NCBI GenBank assembly: GCA_003487805.1
Contig: DNNE01000141.1
Location: 3,579-10,240 of the forward strand
DNA length: 6,662 bases
Reading direction: 5' to 3'
DNA from: Blastocatellia bacterium
GTDB taxonomy: Bacteria > Acidobacteriota > Blastocatellia > Pyrinomonadales > Pyrinomonadaceae
A program made the translations under genes and the position numbers. Positions within the stretch are counted from its first letter, which is position 1, and every line of letters starts with the position of its first letter. Shown here in pieces: positions 1-5,864 of this stretch. The notes beneath the pieces are model-generated. The model was not told the origin of the DNA. It ran no database searches and saw nothing but the letters and a program-made list of their open reading frames with translations.

Positions 1-20
1 TAGCCCGCCTCTAAACAATC

Positions 21-26
21 GAGAGG
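21..26 (+). promoter_or_regulatory. Shine-Dalgarno site that sets the start of the MobB-like gene
   Basis: GAGAGG lies 8 nt before the ATG at 35 but only 2 nt before an in-frame TTG at 29. The spacing favours the ATG, so the longer TTG reading (two extra residues) is probably wrong. Confidence 0.6.
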
Positions 27-34
27 TTTTGCGA

Positions 35-733
35 ATGCTCGATTCGAAATCGCGAGTTCACCCACGCATAGTAATCGCCATTAGCGGCTTTTCATCGAAC
101 GTAGGCAAGACGACACTGGTGTGCGAATTGCTCAGGCAATTGCCCGGCTGGGAAGCGATCAAGCTGACTCGCGGTCACTATCGTTCTTGCGGCAGAGATC
201 CGGCCGGGTGTTGCGTGAGCGATCTGCTTCGCGATGAGCCGGTGATTCGTTCGGGCCGCGATGCCAATTATCAAGTCGGCAAAGACACGGGTCGCTTCTG
301 GGATGCTGGCGCCTCGAATGTGCACTGGGTCATTGTGAAAGATGATCAGGTAGCGCAGGGAATTACCGAAGCGCTGGCCCGCGTCGAAGCCGACGGTGTA
401 ATCGTCGAAGGAAACAGTTTCCTTGAATACGTCAAAGCCGATCTAACGATCATGTGCGCGCGATCGGAAGGTGGGAAGATAAAACCATCCGCCCGCAGAG
501 TCTTGTCAAAGATTGACTTTCTTTATCTCTCAACGTTGGAGGCAACTGCTGTTAATGCTAAAAGACAATTCGAACAATTCTGCGCGGGACTAACCTTACC
601 GGTTGATTTCGGCGGCTTGCCGATTATCACGCGTGACGATATTCGAGGGTTGTCATCGCGAATTTATCGAGCGGAAAGACCGCTAAAACCAGTAGTAGAT
701 TTGCCTCCCTCCGTTATTGCGGCTTTAGGATAG
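35..733 (+). CDS. MobB-like P-loop nucleotide-binding protein
   Basis: A 232-residue protein of the P-loop NTPase superfamily, most like MobB, the GTP-binding accessory protein of molybdopterin-guanine dinucleotide synthesis. A Walker A motif GFSSNVGKT is at residues 18-26, right after a hydrophobic first strand (IVIAIS). A GKDTxRxxxAGA segment at about 82-93 resembles the GKDSWRHRQAGA signature of MobB. A VIVEGNS segment at about 122-128 sits where a Walker B-type strand is expected. No signal peptide or membrane segment is seen, so it should be cytoplasmic. Unlike classical MobB it has a cysteine cluster, HYRSCGRDPAGCC, at about residues 48-60 that could bind metal or be redox active. No other molybdenum-cofactor gene is in the window, so a Mo role is not supported by context. 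The nucleotide-binding fold is confident; the substrate is unknown. Confidence 0.82.
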   Translation: MLDSKSRVHPRIVIAISGFSSNVGKTTLVCELLRQLPGWEAIKLTRGHYRSCGRDPAGCCVSDLLRDEPVIRSGRDANYQVGKDTGRFWDAGASNVHWVIVKDDQVAQGITEALARVEADGVIVEGNSFLEYVKADLTIMCARSEGGKIKPSARRVLSKIDFLYLSTLEATAVNAKRQFEQFCAGLTLPVDFGGLPIITRDDIRGLSSRIYRAERPLKPVVDLPPSVIAALG

Positions 734-783
734 TGGCTTTGTACGCGACTAGAGAGGTGCGCATCTGATTCTAAATCGCTGCG

Positions 784-789
784 AAGGAG
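784..789 (+). promoter_or_regulatory. Shine-Dalgarno site of the DUF6496 gene
   Basis: AAGGAG lies 7 nt before the ATG at 797. The 63-nt gap after the upstream stop holds no convincing terminator, so co-transcription with the MobB-like gene is possible. Confidence 0.6.
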
Positions 790-796
790 TAGCTGG

Positions 797-1234
797 ATGC
801 CGGAAAAGGAAACGTTGAAACGAGCGAAGGAAGATAAGGAAGAAGGAAAAGCTCCGAGCACGCAGGCCGGTGAGTTTGTGCGCGAAGAAATCGAACATGT
901 GCGCGAAGGAAAGCACGGCGCTCGATCGGCTAAGCAAGCAATCGCCATTGGTCTTTCAAAGGCGCGACGGGCCGGAGTGAAATTGAAGCCGCCGAAGAAG
1001 GGATCAAAGGAGATCCGAAAGCAAGCGGCTCGTGATCTCAGGAAGGGAAAGAGTAAGAGCCAGAAGAAGTCAGCCAAGCGCTCGCGGGCAACTTCGCAAG
1101 CCTTGAAACGCGAAGGCCACAGTGCCACCTCGAAGTTAGCGCTGTCGCGCCAGGCGCACGCTGCCGCCAGGAAAAGGTCAGCAGCCTCTCGCTCTCGCTC
1201 AGCGAAGAAAGCGGCAAAGACGCGAAAGAAGTAA
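797..1234 (+). CDS. DUF6496-family basic, histone-like protein
   Basis: A 145-residue, strongly basic protein. Residues 1-66 match what I recall of the DUF6496 family: a charged start, then APSTQAGEFVREE (about 19-31) and a GKHGARSAKQAIAIGLSKARRAG block at 38-60 (split here only as a description). Residues 67-145 form a low-complexity tail of Lys, Arg, Ala and Ser, with 30 of 79 residues Lys or Arg, like the C-terminal tails of histone H1 and bacterial H1-like proteins. There are no cysteines, signal peptide or membrane segments. Nucleic-acid binding or nucleoid compaction is a reasonable inference from composition, but the family has no established biochemical function that I know of. The start has a good Shine-Dalgarno site, and sodC begins 35 nt downstream on the same strand. 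Confidence 0.85.
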   Translation: MPEKETLKRAKEDKEEGKAPSTQAGEFVREEIEHVREGKHGARSAKQAIAIGLSKARRAGVKLKPPKKGSKEIRKQAARDLRKGKSKSQKKSAKRSRATSQALKREGHSATSKLALSRQAHAAARKRSAASRSRSAKKAAKTRKK

Positions 1235-1254
1235 TTGAAATCAATGGTTAAGTT

Positions 1255-1263
1255 TAAGGAGGT
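1255..1263 (+). promoter_or_regulatory. Near-perfect Shine-Dalgarno site of sodC
   Basis: TAAGGAGGT is almost fully complementary to the 16S rRNA 3' end, with 7 nt between GGAGG and the ATG at 1270. It is the strongest ribosome binding site in the window and suggests high translation of the superoxide dismutase. Confidence 0.75.
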
Positions 1264-1269
1264 CTAAAG

Positions 1270-1791
1270 ATGAAACGACAAGTATTTCTGTGGATCGTGA
1301 TAATCAGCGTCACGGCGGTGTTCTTGACTTACGCAACTGCACAGCAGAGCGTCACCGTCGAAATAAAGAATGGCCAGGGTGAAAGCGTCGGCACGGCGAA
1401 GATTTCCCCGGGAGGAGGCGGTGTCCGCATCATGCTGGAACTGAAGAATCTGCCACCCGGAGAACACGGGATCCATATTCACCAGATGGCCAGGTGCGAA
1501 GGTCCGAAGTTCGAAACGGCTGGTCCTCATTTCAATCCTGACGCGAAGCAACACGGAACCAAAAATCCGATGGGTCCGCACGCCGGCGACATGAATAACT
1601 TCACCGTGGGTGCCGACGGCACGGCGCGAGTAACGGTGACCGATTCCCGCGTGAATCTCGGAACCGACAAGTATTCCTTGTTTACCGACGGCGGCACCGC
1701 GCTCGTGATTCACGCCAAGGCCGATGATATGAAGACTGATCCGTCCGGCAATTCCGGCGACCGCATCGCCTGCGGGGTCATCAGTCAATAG
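1270..1791 (+). CDS. sodC: Secreted Cu/Zn superoxide dismutase
   Basis: A 173-residue Cu/Zn superoxide dismutase, which converts superoxide to oxygen and hydrogen peroxide. An N-terminal export signal (Lys2-Arg3, a hydrophobic core at about 5-19, and a likely cleavage site after the Ala-Thr-Ala at 22-24) points to the periplasm. All metal ligands are visible: copper at His69, His71, His87 and His148; zinc at His87 (bridging), His95, His104 and Asp107. Cys76 and Cys168 match the conserved intrasubunit disulfide. Arg165 in GNSGDRIACGV matches the active-site arginine that guides superoxide. The protein ends soon after the CGVI motif, as is usual, so it appears full length and active. It lies between the DUF6496 gene and the TPR lipoprotein gene on the same strand. 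No metal-binding N-terminal extension is present. Confidence 0.96.
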   Translation: MKRQVFLWIVIISVTAVFLTYATAQQSVTVEIKNGQGESVGTAKISPGGGGVRIMLELKNLPPGEHGIHIHQMARCEGPKFETAGPHFNPDAKQHGTKNPMGPHAGDMNNFTVGADGTARVTVTDSRVNLGTDKYSLFTDGGTALVIHAKADDMKTDPSGNSGDRIACGVISQ

Positions 1792-1891
1792 AATGAACCA
1801 AATAGAACAAGGGGAGAGCAGGAGTGTCGGTGTTTTCGATACGAGAAATCAATCAAAGTTCGAACATGAGCGCCGGAAGAAAATCGCATGG

Positions 1892-2650
1892 ATGAGATCA
1901 CTTATCTTTGTGGTCCTCCTGGGCATGCTGCTGTCCTGCTCAAAACCGCCGCCGGTGCAGAACGCGACTAATGATCCGCAGTCCGCAGCAACCTACATCT
2001 CGCAAGCGGACCAGTTCTATACGCAGCGGGAAGATCTGACTCGTCTGCAACAAGGGATTGTCTTACTCCGGCAGGCAATTACGGCAGACCCCGGCAGTTA
2101 TGATGCGGCTTGGCGTCTTGCTAAGTTTGACTATTATCTGGCCACTCACATTGACGACGCTCAACGCGATCAAACATTTCGAGCCGGTATAGAAGCCGGC
2201 AAAACAGCGGTGCAATTACAAAATGATAAACCGGAAGGTCACTTTTGGTTGGGGGCTAACTATGGCGGCAGCTTGGAATCAACCACCATTTCCGGTCTTG
2301 CTACAGTCGAGGACGTGCGTAAAGAGATGGAAACGGTGCTGAAGATTAACGAAGGATATCAAGACGGCAGTGCCTATATGGTGCTGGGCCTGGTAGATCT
2401 AAAGGCGCCGAGAATTGTCGGTGGTGATCCGCAAAGGGCGGTCACAGAGATGGAAAAAGGATTGAGGTTTGGAAGTACGAATGCGTTTCTGCGGCTTCAT
2501 TTGGCCGAAGGCTATCAGGCCGTCGGACGCCCCGCAGATGCGCGGCAACAACTCAACACGATTCTATCAATGACTTCCGATCCAAATTACCTGCCTGAAC
2601 TCAAAGAGGCGCAAACGCAAGCTCGGCAAATGTTGGATAAGATCAAGTGA
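1892..2650 (+). CDS. TPR-type lipoprotein (TAtT-like)
   Basis: A 252-residue lipoprotein from the chosen start. Residues 1-15 form a short lipoprotein signal peptide (Met-Arg then a hydrophobic run) ending in the lipobox LLSC with Cys16 as the lipidated residue, followed by a Pro-rich linker. The mature part is helical, with TPR-like units around residues 30-82, 96-124, 143-170 and 180-225. The segments HFWLGANYGG (117-126), an AYMVLGLVDLKAP stretch (161-173) and GGDPQRA (177-183) resemble the TAtT family, the periplasmic TPR T-component of some TRAP transporters, known from Treponema. No TRAP permease or solute-binding gene is seen here, so a scaffold role in the periplasm or outer membrane is equally possible. 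The frame is open back to an ATG at 1793, but that start would put 33 hydrophilic residues before the signal peptide. The ATG at 1892 is preferred although its Shine-Dalgarno (GGAAGA, 11 nt away) is weak. Confidence 0.8.
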   Translation: MRSLIFVVLLGMLLSCSKPPPVQNATNDPQSAATYISQADQFYTQREDLTRLQQGIVLLRQAITADPGSYDAAWRLAKFDYYLATHIDDAQRDQTFRAGIEAGKTAVQLQNDKPEGHFWLGANYGGSLESTTISGLATVEDVRKEMETVLKINEGYQDGSAYMVLGLVDLKAPRIVGGDPQRAVTEMEKGLRFGSTNAFLRLHLAEGYQAVGRPADARQQLNTILSMTSDPNYLPELKEAQTQARQMLDKIK

Positions 2651-2683
2651 GAGAGGTGAAGTCAGCATTCGATCTTGTCCATA

Positions 2684-2827
2684 ATGCCGGACAGCGACAC
2701 AAGAGGTTCCGTTTCGTTTCTGCTGGATAAGCAAGGACGAATTCGCTGGATGCACGTTGGAGAAGGGGACTATGACTCGGCCGAGCGATTCAGTCAGACG
2801 CTACTCGCCGAAAGAGAAACAGAATAA
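2684..2827 (+). pseudogene. 3' remnant of a thioredoxin-fold (peroxiredoxin/TlpA-like) gene
   Basis: A 47-codon frame between the TPR lipoprotein and the alcohol dehydrogenase reads like the C-terminal third of a redoxin. It has TRGSVSFLLDKQGRIRW (residues 6-22), matching the strand-turn-strand pattern 'R-G-x-x-x-F-L-[IV]-D-x-x-G-x-I-R', then MHVGEGDY and an amphipathic helix ending in LLAERETE. The N-terminal two thirds, including the catalytic cysteine or CxxC, are absent. The frame is closed upstream by a TGA at 2657, and the ATG at 2684 has no Shine-Dalgarno site. The stop codon TAA overlaps the ribosome binding site of the next gene. The simplest reading is a gene truncated by a deletion that kept its 3' end next to the dehydrogenase. 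A translated small protein cannot be excluded. Confidence 0.5.
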
Positions 2828-2836
2828 GGAGCATTT

Positions 2837-3859
2837 ATGAGTTCGAGAATGAAAGCAGCGCAGATAAGCAAACCAGGTGGAGACTGGGAGTTGGTAGAGC
2901 GCGAAATTCCTGAGCCGGGCGCCGGGCAAGTGCGCGTGAAAGTTGAAGCGTGCGGCATTTGCCATAGCGATGTGCTCGTCAAAGAAGGTCTCTGGCCAGG
3001 GCTTCAATATCCACGTGTGCCGGGTCATGAAATCGCTGGACGAATTGATGCAGTTGCCGGCAACGCCGCACCGTGGACGAAAGGCCAACGCGTTGGTGTC
3101 GGCTGGCATGGTGGACATTGTTTCGTGTGCGAACAGTGCCGGCGTGGGGACTTTGCCATGTGCATCAATCGAAAGGTTACCGGCAACGACTTCGATGGTG
3201 GCTATGCCGAATACATGATCGCACCGACAACCGCGTTGGCTGCGATTCCGAATGAATTGCCAGCCGAGGAAGCGGGCCCCTTCATGTGCGCGGGCGTTAC
3301 GGTCTATAACGCGTTGCGCAATTCCGGGGCGCGCGCCGGAGAAGTCGTGGCCGTGCACGGCATCGGCGGACTGGGCCACCTCGGAGTGCAATACGCCAGG
3401 CAGATGGGGTTCGAGACTGTCGCGATCAACCGGGGTCACGACAAAGAAGCGCTGGCGCGAAAGCTCGGCGCGCATCATTACATCGATTCGATCGCTACGG
3501 ATGCGGCGGCAGAGTTGCAAAAGCTAGGCGGTGCGCGCGTGATCCTGGCGACGGCGCCGAACGCGCAAGCGATTTCTGCTTTGGTTGACGGATTATCGCC
3601 GAACGGCAAGCTTCTGGTGCCGGCCGCGCCCGCTGAGCCATTGACCATCAGTGTGTTCTCTTTAATCAACCGACGGAGTTCGGTCGCCGGCTGGTACTCC
3701 GGCACAGCGATGGATTCGCAAGACACCCTGGAGTTTAGTGTGTTGAGCGGCGTCCATCCGATGATCGAAAAATACCCGCTCGATCGTGTGGCCGAAGCCT
3801 ACGAGCAAATGCACAGTGGCAAGGTGCGATTCCGCGTCGTCCTCACGTTCGGTGGGTGA
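2837..3859 (+). CDS. Zinc-dependent alcohol dehydrogenase, CAD-like (MDR superfamily)
   Basis: A complete 340-residue medium-chain dehydrogenase that should interconvert alcohols and aldehydes using NAD(P)(H) in the cytoplasm. Catalytic zinc ligands are Cys42 (in CGICHSD), His64 with Glu65 (in PGHE) and Cys151. The structural zinc lobe is intact with Cys95, Cys98, Cys101 and Cys109. The Rossmann loop GIGGLG is at 175-180. At the end of the second Rossmann strand, where NAD-specific enzymes carry Asp, this protein has Asn198-Arg199, which hints at NADP(H). The KLGAHHYIDS and ILATAPNAQAISALV segments match what I recall of the bacterial cinnamyl-alcohol-dehydrogenase-like subfamily. The natural substrate is unknown. 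AAGGAG at 2826-2831 lies 5 nt before the ATG, overlapping the stop of the redoxin remnant. The gene faces the flavoprotein gene tail to tail across 65 nt. Confidence 0.93.
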   Translation: MSSRMKAAQISKPGGDWELVEREIPEPGAGQVRVKVEACGICHSDVLVKEGLWPGLQYPRVPGHEIAGRIDAVAGNAAPWTKGQRVGVGWHGGHCFVCEQCRRGDFAMCINRKVTGNDFDGGYAEYMIAPTTALAAIPNELPAEEAGPFMCAGVTVYNALRNSGARAGEVVAVHGIGGLGHLGVQYARQMGFETVAINRGHDKEALARKLGAHHYIDSIATDAAAELQKLGGARVILATAPNAQAISALVDGLSPNGKLLVPAAPAEPLTISVFSLINRRSSVAGWYSGTAMDSQDTLEFSVLSGVHPMIEKYPLDRVAEAYEQMHSGKVRFRVVLTFGG

Positions 3860-3887
3860 CGAATTGGTGAGCCGAGTGTGGTGGGAT

Positions 3888-3914
3888 GCGCGATCGTCTT
3901 CGTGGAGAGCGCGC
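3888..3914. terminator. Weak hairpin between convergent genes
   Basis: GCGCGATC (3888-3895) can pair with GAGCGCGC (3907-3914) with one internal mismatch and an 11-nt loop. It lies in the 65-nt gap between the two convergent genes, where a shared terminator would be expected. There is no T tract on either side, so intrinsic termination is doubtful. Confidence 0.25.
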
Positions 3915-3924
3915 GGGATTTCAA

Positions 3925-5595
3925 TTACTCAGCGAGCACTTGATGCACGAAAGAGACGGCAATCGATCCTTCACCGACGGCAGACGCGACGCGCTTAACG
4001 TTGCCTTCACGAACATCTCCGACCGCGAAGACGCCGGGCAGGCTGGTCTCCAGCAAATAGGGATGGCGCGCGAGCGGCCATTTGGCGCGCTCCAAATCCT
4101 CTTTCGAAAGATCCGACCCGGTCTTAATGAAGCCCAGGCCATCGCAGGCGACACATCCTTCGAGCCACGCTGAATTTGGTACCGCGCCGGTCATGGAAAA
4201 GAGCGTGCCGATTTTGTGCTCCTCAACTTTTCCAGTTTTGTTGTTGCGACACTCGATCGCCTCGAGATGATCGTTGCCGCTCAAGGCAATGACTTCAGTA
4301 TGGATGCGCAATTCTATGTTTGGGGTCTCTTCGATTCGCCGGATCAGATAACGCGACATGCTTTTTGACAAACCGTCAGAGCGAACCAGGAGATAGACGC
4401 GGCGCGCGGTTTGCGCCAGAAATACAGCTGCTTGTCCAGCGGAATTTCCGCCGCCGACGATCACGACTTCCTCGCCGCCGCACAACTGCGCTTCGAGGTG
4501 CGTCGCGCCGTAATAAACACCTGCTCCTTCAAAGCGGGACAAATTCTCCAGCGCAAGCTTTCGATATTGCGCGCCGGTAGCGATCACGACAGTTCGGGCC
4601 GGCACTTTCTGGCTATCATCAAACTTCAATGCGTAAGGCCGCCGATCACAAGCCAGGCCTTTAGCGTCTTTGGCAATCAACATCTGGGCGCCGAACTTCT
4701 GTGCCTGCGTGTAAGCATTTCCAGCCAGCTCCCGGCCCGAAATTCCGGTGGGGAAACCTAAGTAGTTCTCAATTTTCGAACTTGATCCTGCCTGTCCGCC
4801 GGGAGAGTCAGATTCAATCACCAAAACATCCAGGCCCTCGGACGCGCCGTATACTGCCGCCGCCAAACCAGCGGGGCCGGCGCCTACGACGATCATGTCG
4901 CGCACGTGGGTTTGATCAATGCCTTCGTTGAAGCCAAGGCAATCAACGATCTTCTGGTTGCTCGGATTTCGCAGGACAGTGGTGCGGCGACAGATCAGCA
5001 CGGGCAAATCGTCAATCGCGATATGGAACCGATCCAGAAGATCCTGAACGTCAGCATCAGTGTCGAGATCGATATACGAATACGGCTGGTAGTTGCGAGT
5101 AAGAAACTCTTTAATCCGGAAGGTGTCGAGCGAATGATTCGAACCAATCAGAATCAGCTCTCCAATCCCTCGAGCGATCAATTCGAGTCTTCGCAAGATG
5201 AAAGCCCGGAGAAAGATGTCGCTGAGTTCGCTGTCGGTTTGAACCAGACCGCGTAAAGCATCACGCTCTATCTCGATAAGTTCGCTGGCGGCGGCGGCAC
5301 GAATTCTCACGAAACTGCGGCGTCCTGAAAGTACATTGAGCTCGCCGGTGAACATGCCAGGTTCACAAACGGCGACCACCTCTTCGTTGTTGTCTAAAAG
5401 TCGCAGAAGTTCGAGCCGGCCGGAAACGACCACAAAGAACTTAATTCCTGGCGTACTTGGTTCGACAACAGTCTCGCCATTTTCGGCGTTTCTTAATCGG
5501 CCATGCGCCAGCACCCGTGCTTGTTGCTCAGGTGTAAGCACCGGAAACATTTCGGCCGGCCAAGAGCGGGGCGAAGGTGCGGGTGTTGAATCCAT
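3925..5595 (-). CDS. Fusion of CRP-like sensor, thioredoxin-like domain and TrxR-like flavoprotein reductase
   Basis: A 556-residue cytoplasmic protein in three parts. Residues about 15-125 form a cyclic-nucleotide-binding-like barrel with GMFTGELNVLSG at 80-91. Residues about 145-225 look like a thioredoxin fold without a CxxC (ILIGSNHSLDTFRIKEFL, then DLPVLICR and LRNPSN). Residues about 232-556 are a thioredoxin-reductase-type domain: FAD motif GAGPAGLAAA (238-247), GGQAG (266-270), ATG (339-341), NAD(P)H motif GGGNSAGQAA (381-390), and GVFAVGDVREG (521-531). The TrxR active-site CxxC is replaced by Gly363 and His366, so classical thioredoxin reduction is unlikely; electron transfer to another acceptor is possible. 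The arginine that holds the cNMP phosphate also seems to be missing. AGGA lies 6 nt before the ATG at 5595. A longer frame from a TTG at 5667 adds 24 residues that look non-conserved. The architecture is a known, widespread fusion; its substrate and ligand are unclear. Confidence 0.88.
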   Translation of the reverse strand: MDSTPAPSPRSWPAEMFPVLTPEQQARVLAHGRLRNAENGETVVEPSTPGIKFFVVVSGRLELLRLLDNNEEVVAVCEPGMFTGELNVLSGRRSFVRIRAAAASELIEIERDALRGLVQTDSELSDIFLRAFILRRLELIARGIGELILIGSNHSLDTFRIKEFLTRNYQPYSYIDLDTDADVQDLLDRFHIAIDDLPVLICRRTTVLRNPSNQKIVDCLGFNEGIDQTHVRDMIVVGAGPAGLAAAVYGASEGLDVLVIESDSPGGQAGSSSKIENYLGFPTGISGRELAGNAYTQAQKFGAQMLIAKDAKGLACDRRPYALKFDDSQKVPARTVVIATGAQYRKLALENLSRFEGAGVYYGATHLEAQLCGGEEVVIVGGGNSAGQAAVFLAQTARRVYLLVRSDGLSKSMSRYLIRRIEETPNIELRIHTEVIALSGNDHLEAIECRNNKTGKVEEHKIGTLFSMTGAVPNSAWLEGCVACDGLGFIKTGSDLSKEDLERAKWPLARHPYLLETSLPGVFAVGDVREGNVKRVASAVGEGSIAVSFVHQVLAE

Positions 5596-5665
5596 CAGTG
5601 ATCCTATGAAAAGAGTACGGTAGCCGTCCGGGGAAAACAACACGACTTGCACCAACACAGAAACC

Positions 5666-5713
5666 AAACCACGAAATCACGCGAACCAGGAATCACGAAA
5701 AGGACACGAAGGT
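5666..5713. repeat. Degenerate CACGAA direct repeats
   Basis: CACGAA occurs at 5670-5675, 5694-5699 and 5705-5710, with a variant TCACGCGAA at 5677-5685, all inside 48 nt. Similar tandem ACCACGAAGGACACGAAGG-type stretches are common between genes in Acidobacteriota, Planctomycetes and relatives, as I recall. This looks like a decayed intergenic copy. It lies in the upstream leader of the flavoprotein gene. Confidence 0.45.
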
Positions 5714-5731
5714 TCTGTTGATGAGTCGAGT

Positions 5732-5760
5732 ATGTTATTAGCCGAATAAGGGCTGATCAA
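5732..5760 (-). promoter_or_regulatory. Candidate promoter of the flavoprotein gene with a hairpin/operator-like palindrome
   Basis: On the minus strand, TTGATC (5760-5755, 4 of 6 to the -35 consensus) and TAACAT (5737-5732, 4 of 6 to the -10 consensus) are separated by 17 nt. An inverted repeat, ATTAGCC (5737-5743) and GGCTGAT (5751-5757) with a 7-nt centre and one G-T pair, fills the spacer and part of the -35. A repressor or activator binding there could control the gene. The leader to the ATG would be about 130 nt. Sigma-70-type consensus may not hold well in this organism. Confidence 0.3.
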
Positions 5761-5784
5761 ATTCGCATGCGACTGGCGACGCTT

Positions 5785-5812
5785 TTGCTCTGCCACAAAA
5801 CGCCGTTAATAT
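5785..5812 (+). promoter_or_regulatory. Candidate promoter of the aldo/keto reductase gene
   Basis: TTGCTC (5785-5790) and TAATAT (5807-5812) are spaced by 16 nt in an AT-richer patch about 50 nt before the ATG. The hexamers match the consensus at 3 and 4 of 6 positions, so the call is tentative; its position just upstream of a divergent gene is the best support. Confidence 0.3.
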
Positions 5813-5826
5813 GATTGCTGTCCGGT

Positions 5827-5840
5827 CGTTGTCGACTACG
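5827..5840. promoter_or_regulatory. Near-palindrome in the leader of the aldo/keto reductase gene
   Basis: CGTTGTCGACTACG is a 14-base inverted repeat centred on GTCGAC, with one mismatched pair (12 of 14 bases symmetric). It lies between the candidate -10 (5807-5812) and the Shine-Dalgarno site (5854-5859), a usual place for a repressor operator. No regulator gene is visible nearby. Confidence 0.25.
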
Positions 5841-5864
5841 GCTTGACGATCACAAGGAGTAACA

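Noticed and set aside
739..744. TTGTAC as a -35 box before the DUF6496 gene
   Set aside because: No acceptable -10 hexamer lies 16-18 nt downstream.
664..1128. Minus-strand frame of 154 codons
   Set aside because: Antisense to the DUF6496 gene. Its Phe/Ser/Arg-rich composition is what the complement of Lys/Glu-rich codons gives.
1264..1788. Minus-strand frame of 174 codons
   Set aside because: Exact antisense shadow of sodC, which has a complete set of metal ligands and a strong Shine-Dalgarno site on the plus strand.
2801..3520. Long minus-strand frame of 239 codons
   Set aside because: It lies antisense to the alcohol dehydrogenase, whose zinc ligands and Rossmann motif are all in the plus-strand frame; the antisense product shows no recognisable motif.
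4320..5256. Several plus-strand frames of 76-116 codons
   Set aside because: All are shadows of the flavoprotein gene on the minus strand; none has a good ribosome binding site or recognisable domain.
5596..5667. Extension of the flavoprotein by 24 residues to a TTG start
   Set aside because: The ATG at 5595 has an AGGA site at 6 nt and gives an N-terminus just ahead of the sensor domain; the extension uses a rarer start codon and shows no conserved feature.
5666..5713. Possible CRISPR array
   Set aside because: The CACGAA units are only 6-9 nt with irregular spacing of 1-18 nt and no spacers of regular length.
5843..5848. TTGACG resembling a -35 box
   Set aside because: A matching -10 would fall at or after the start codon of the aldo/keto reductase, so it cannot drive that gene.
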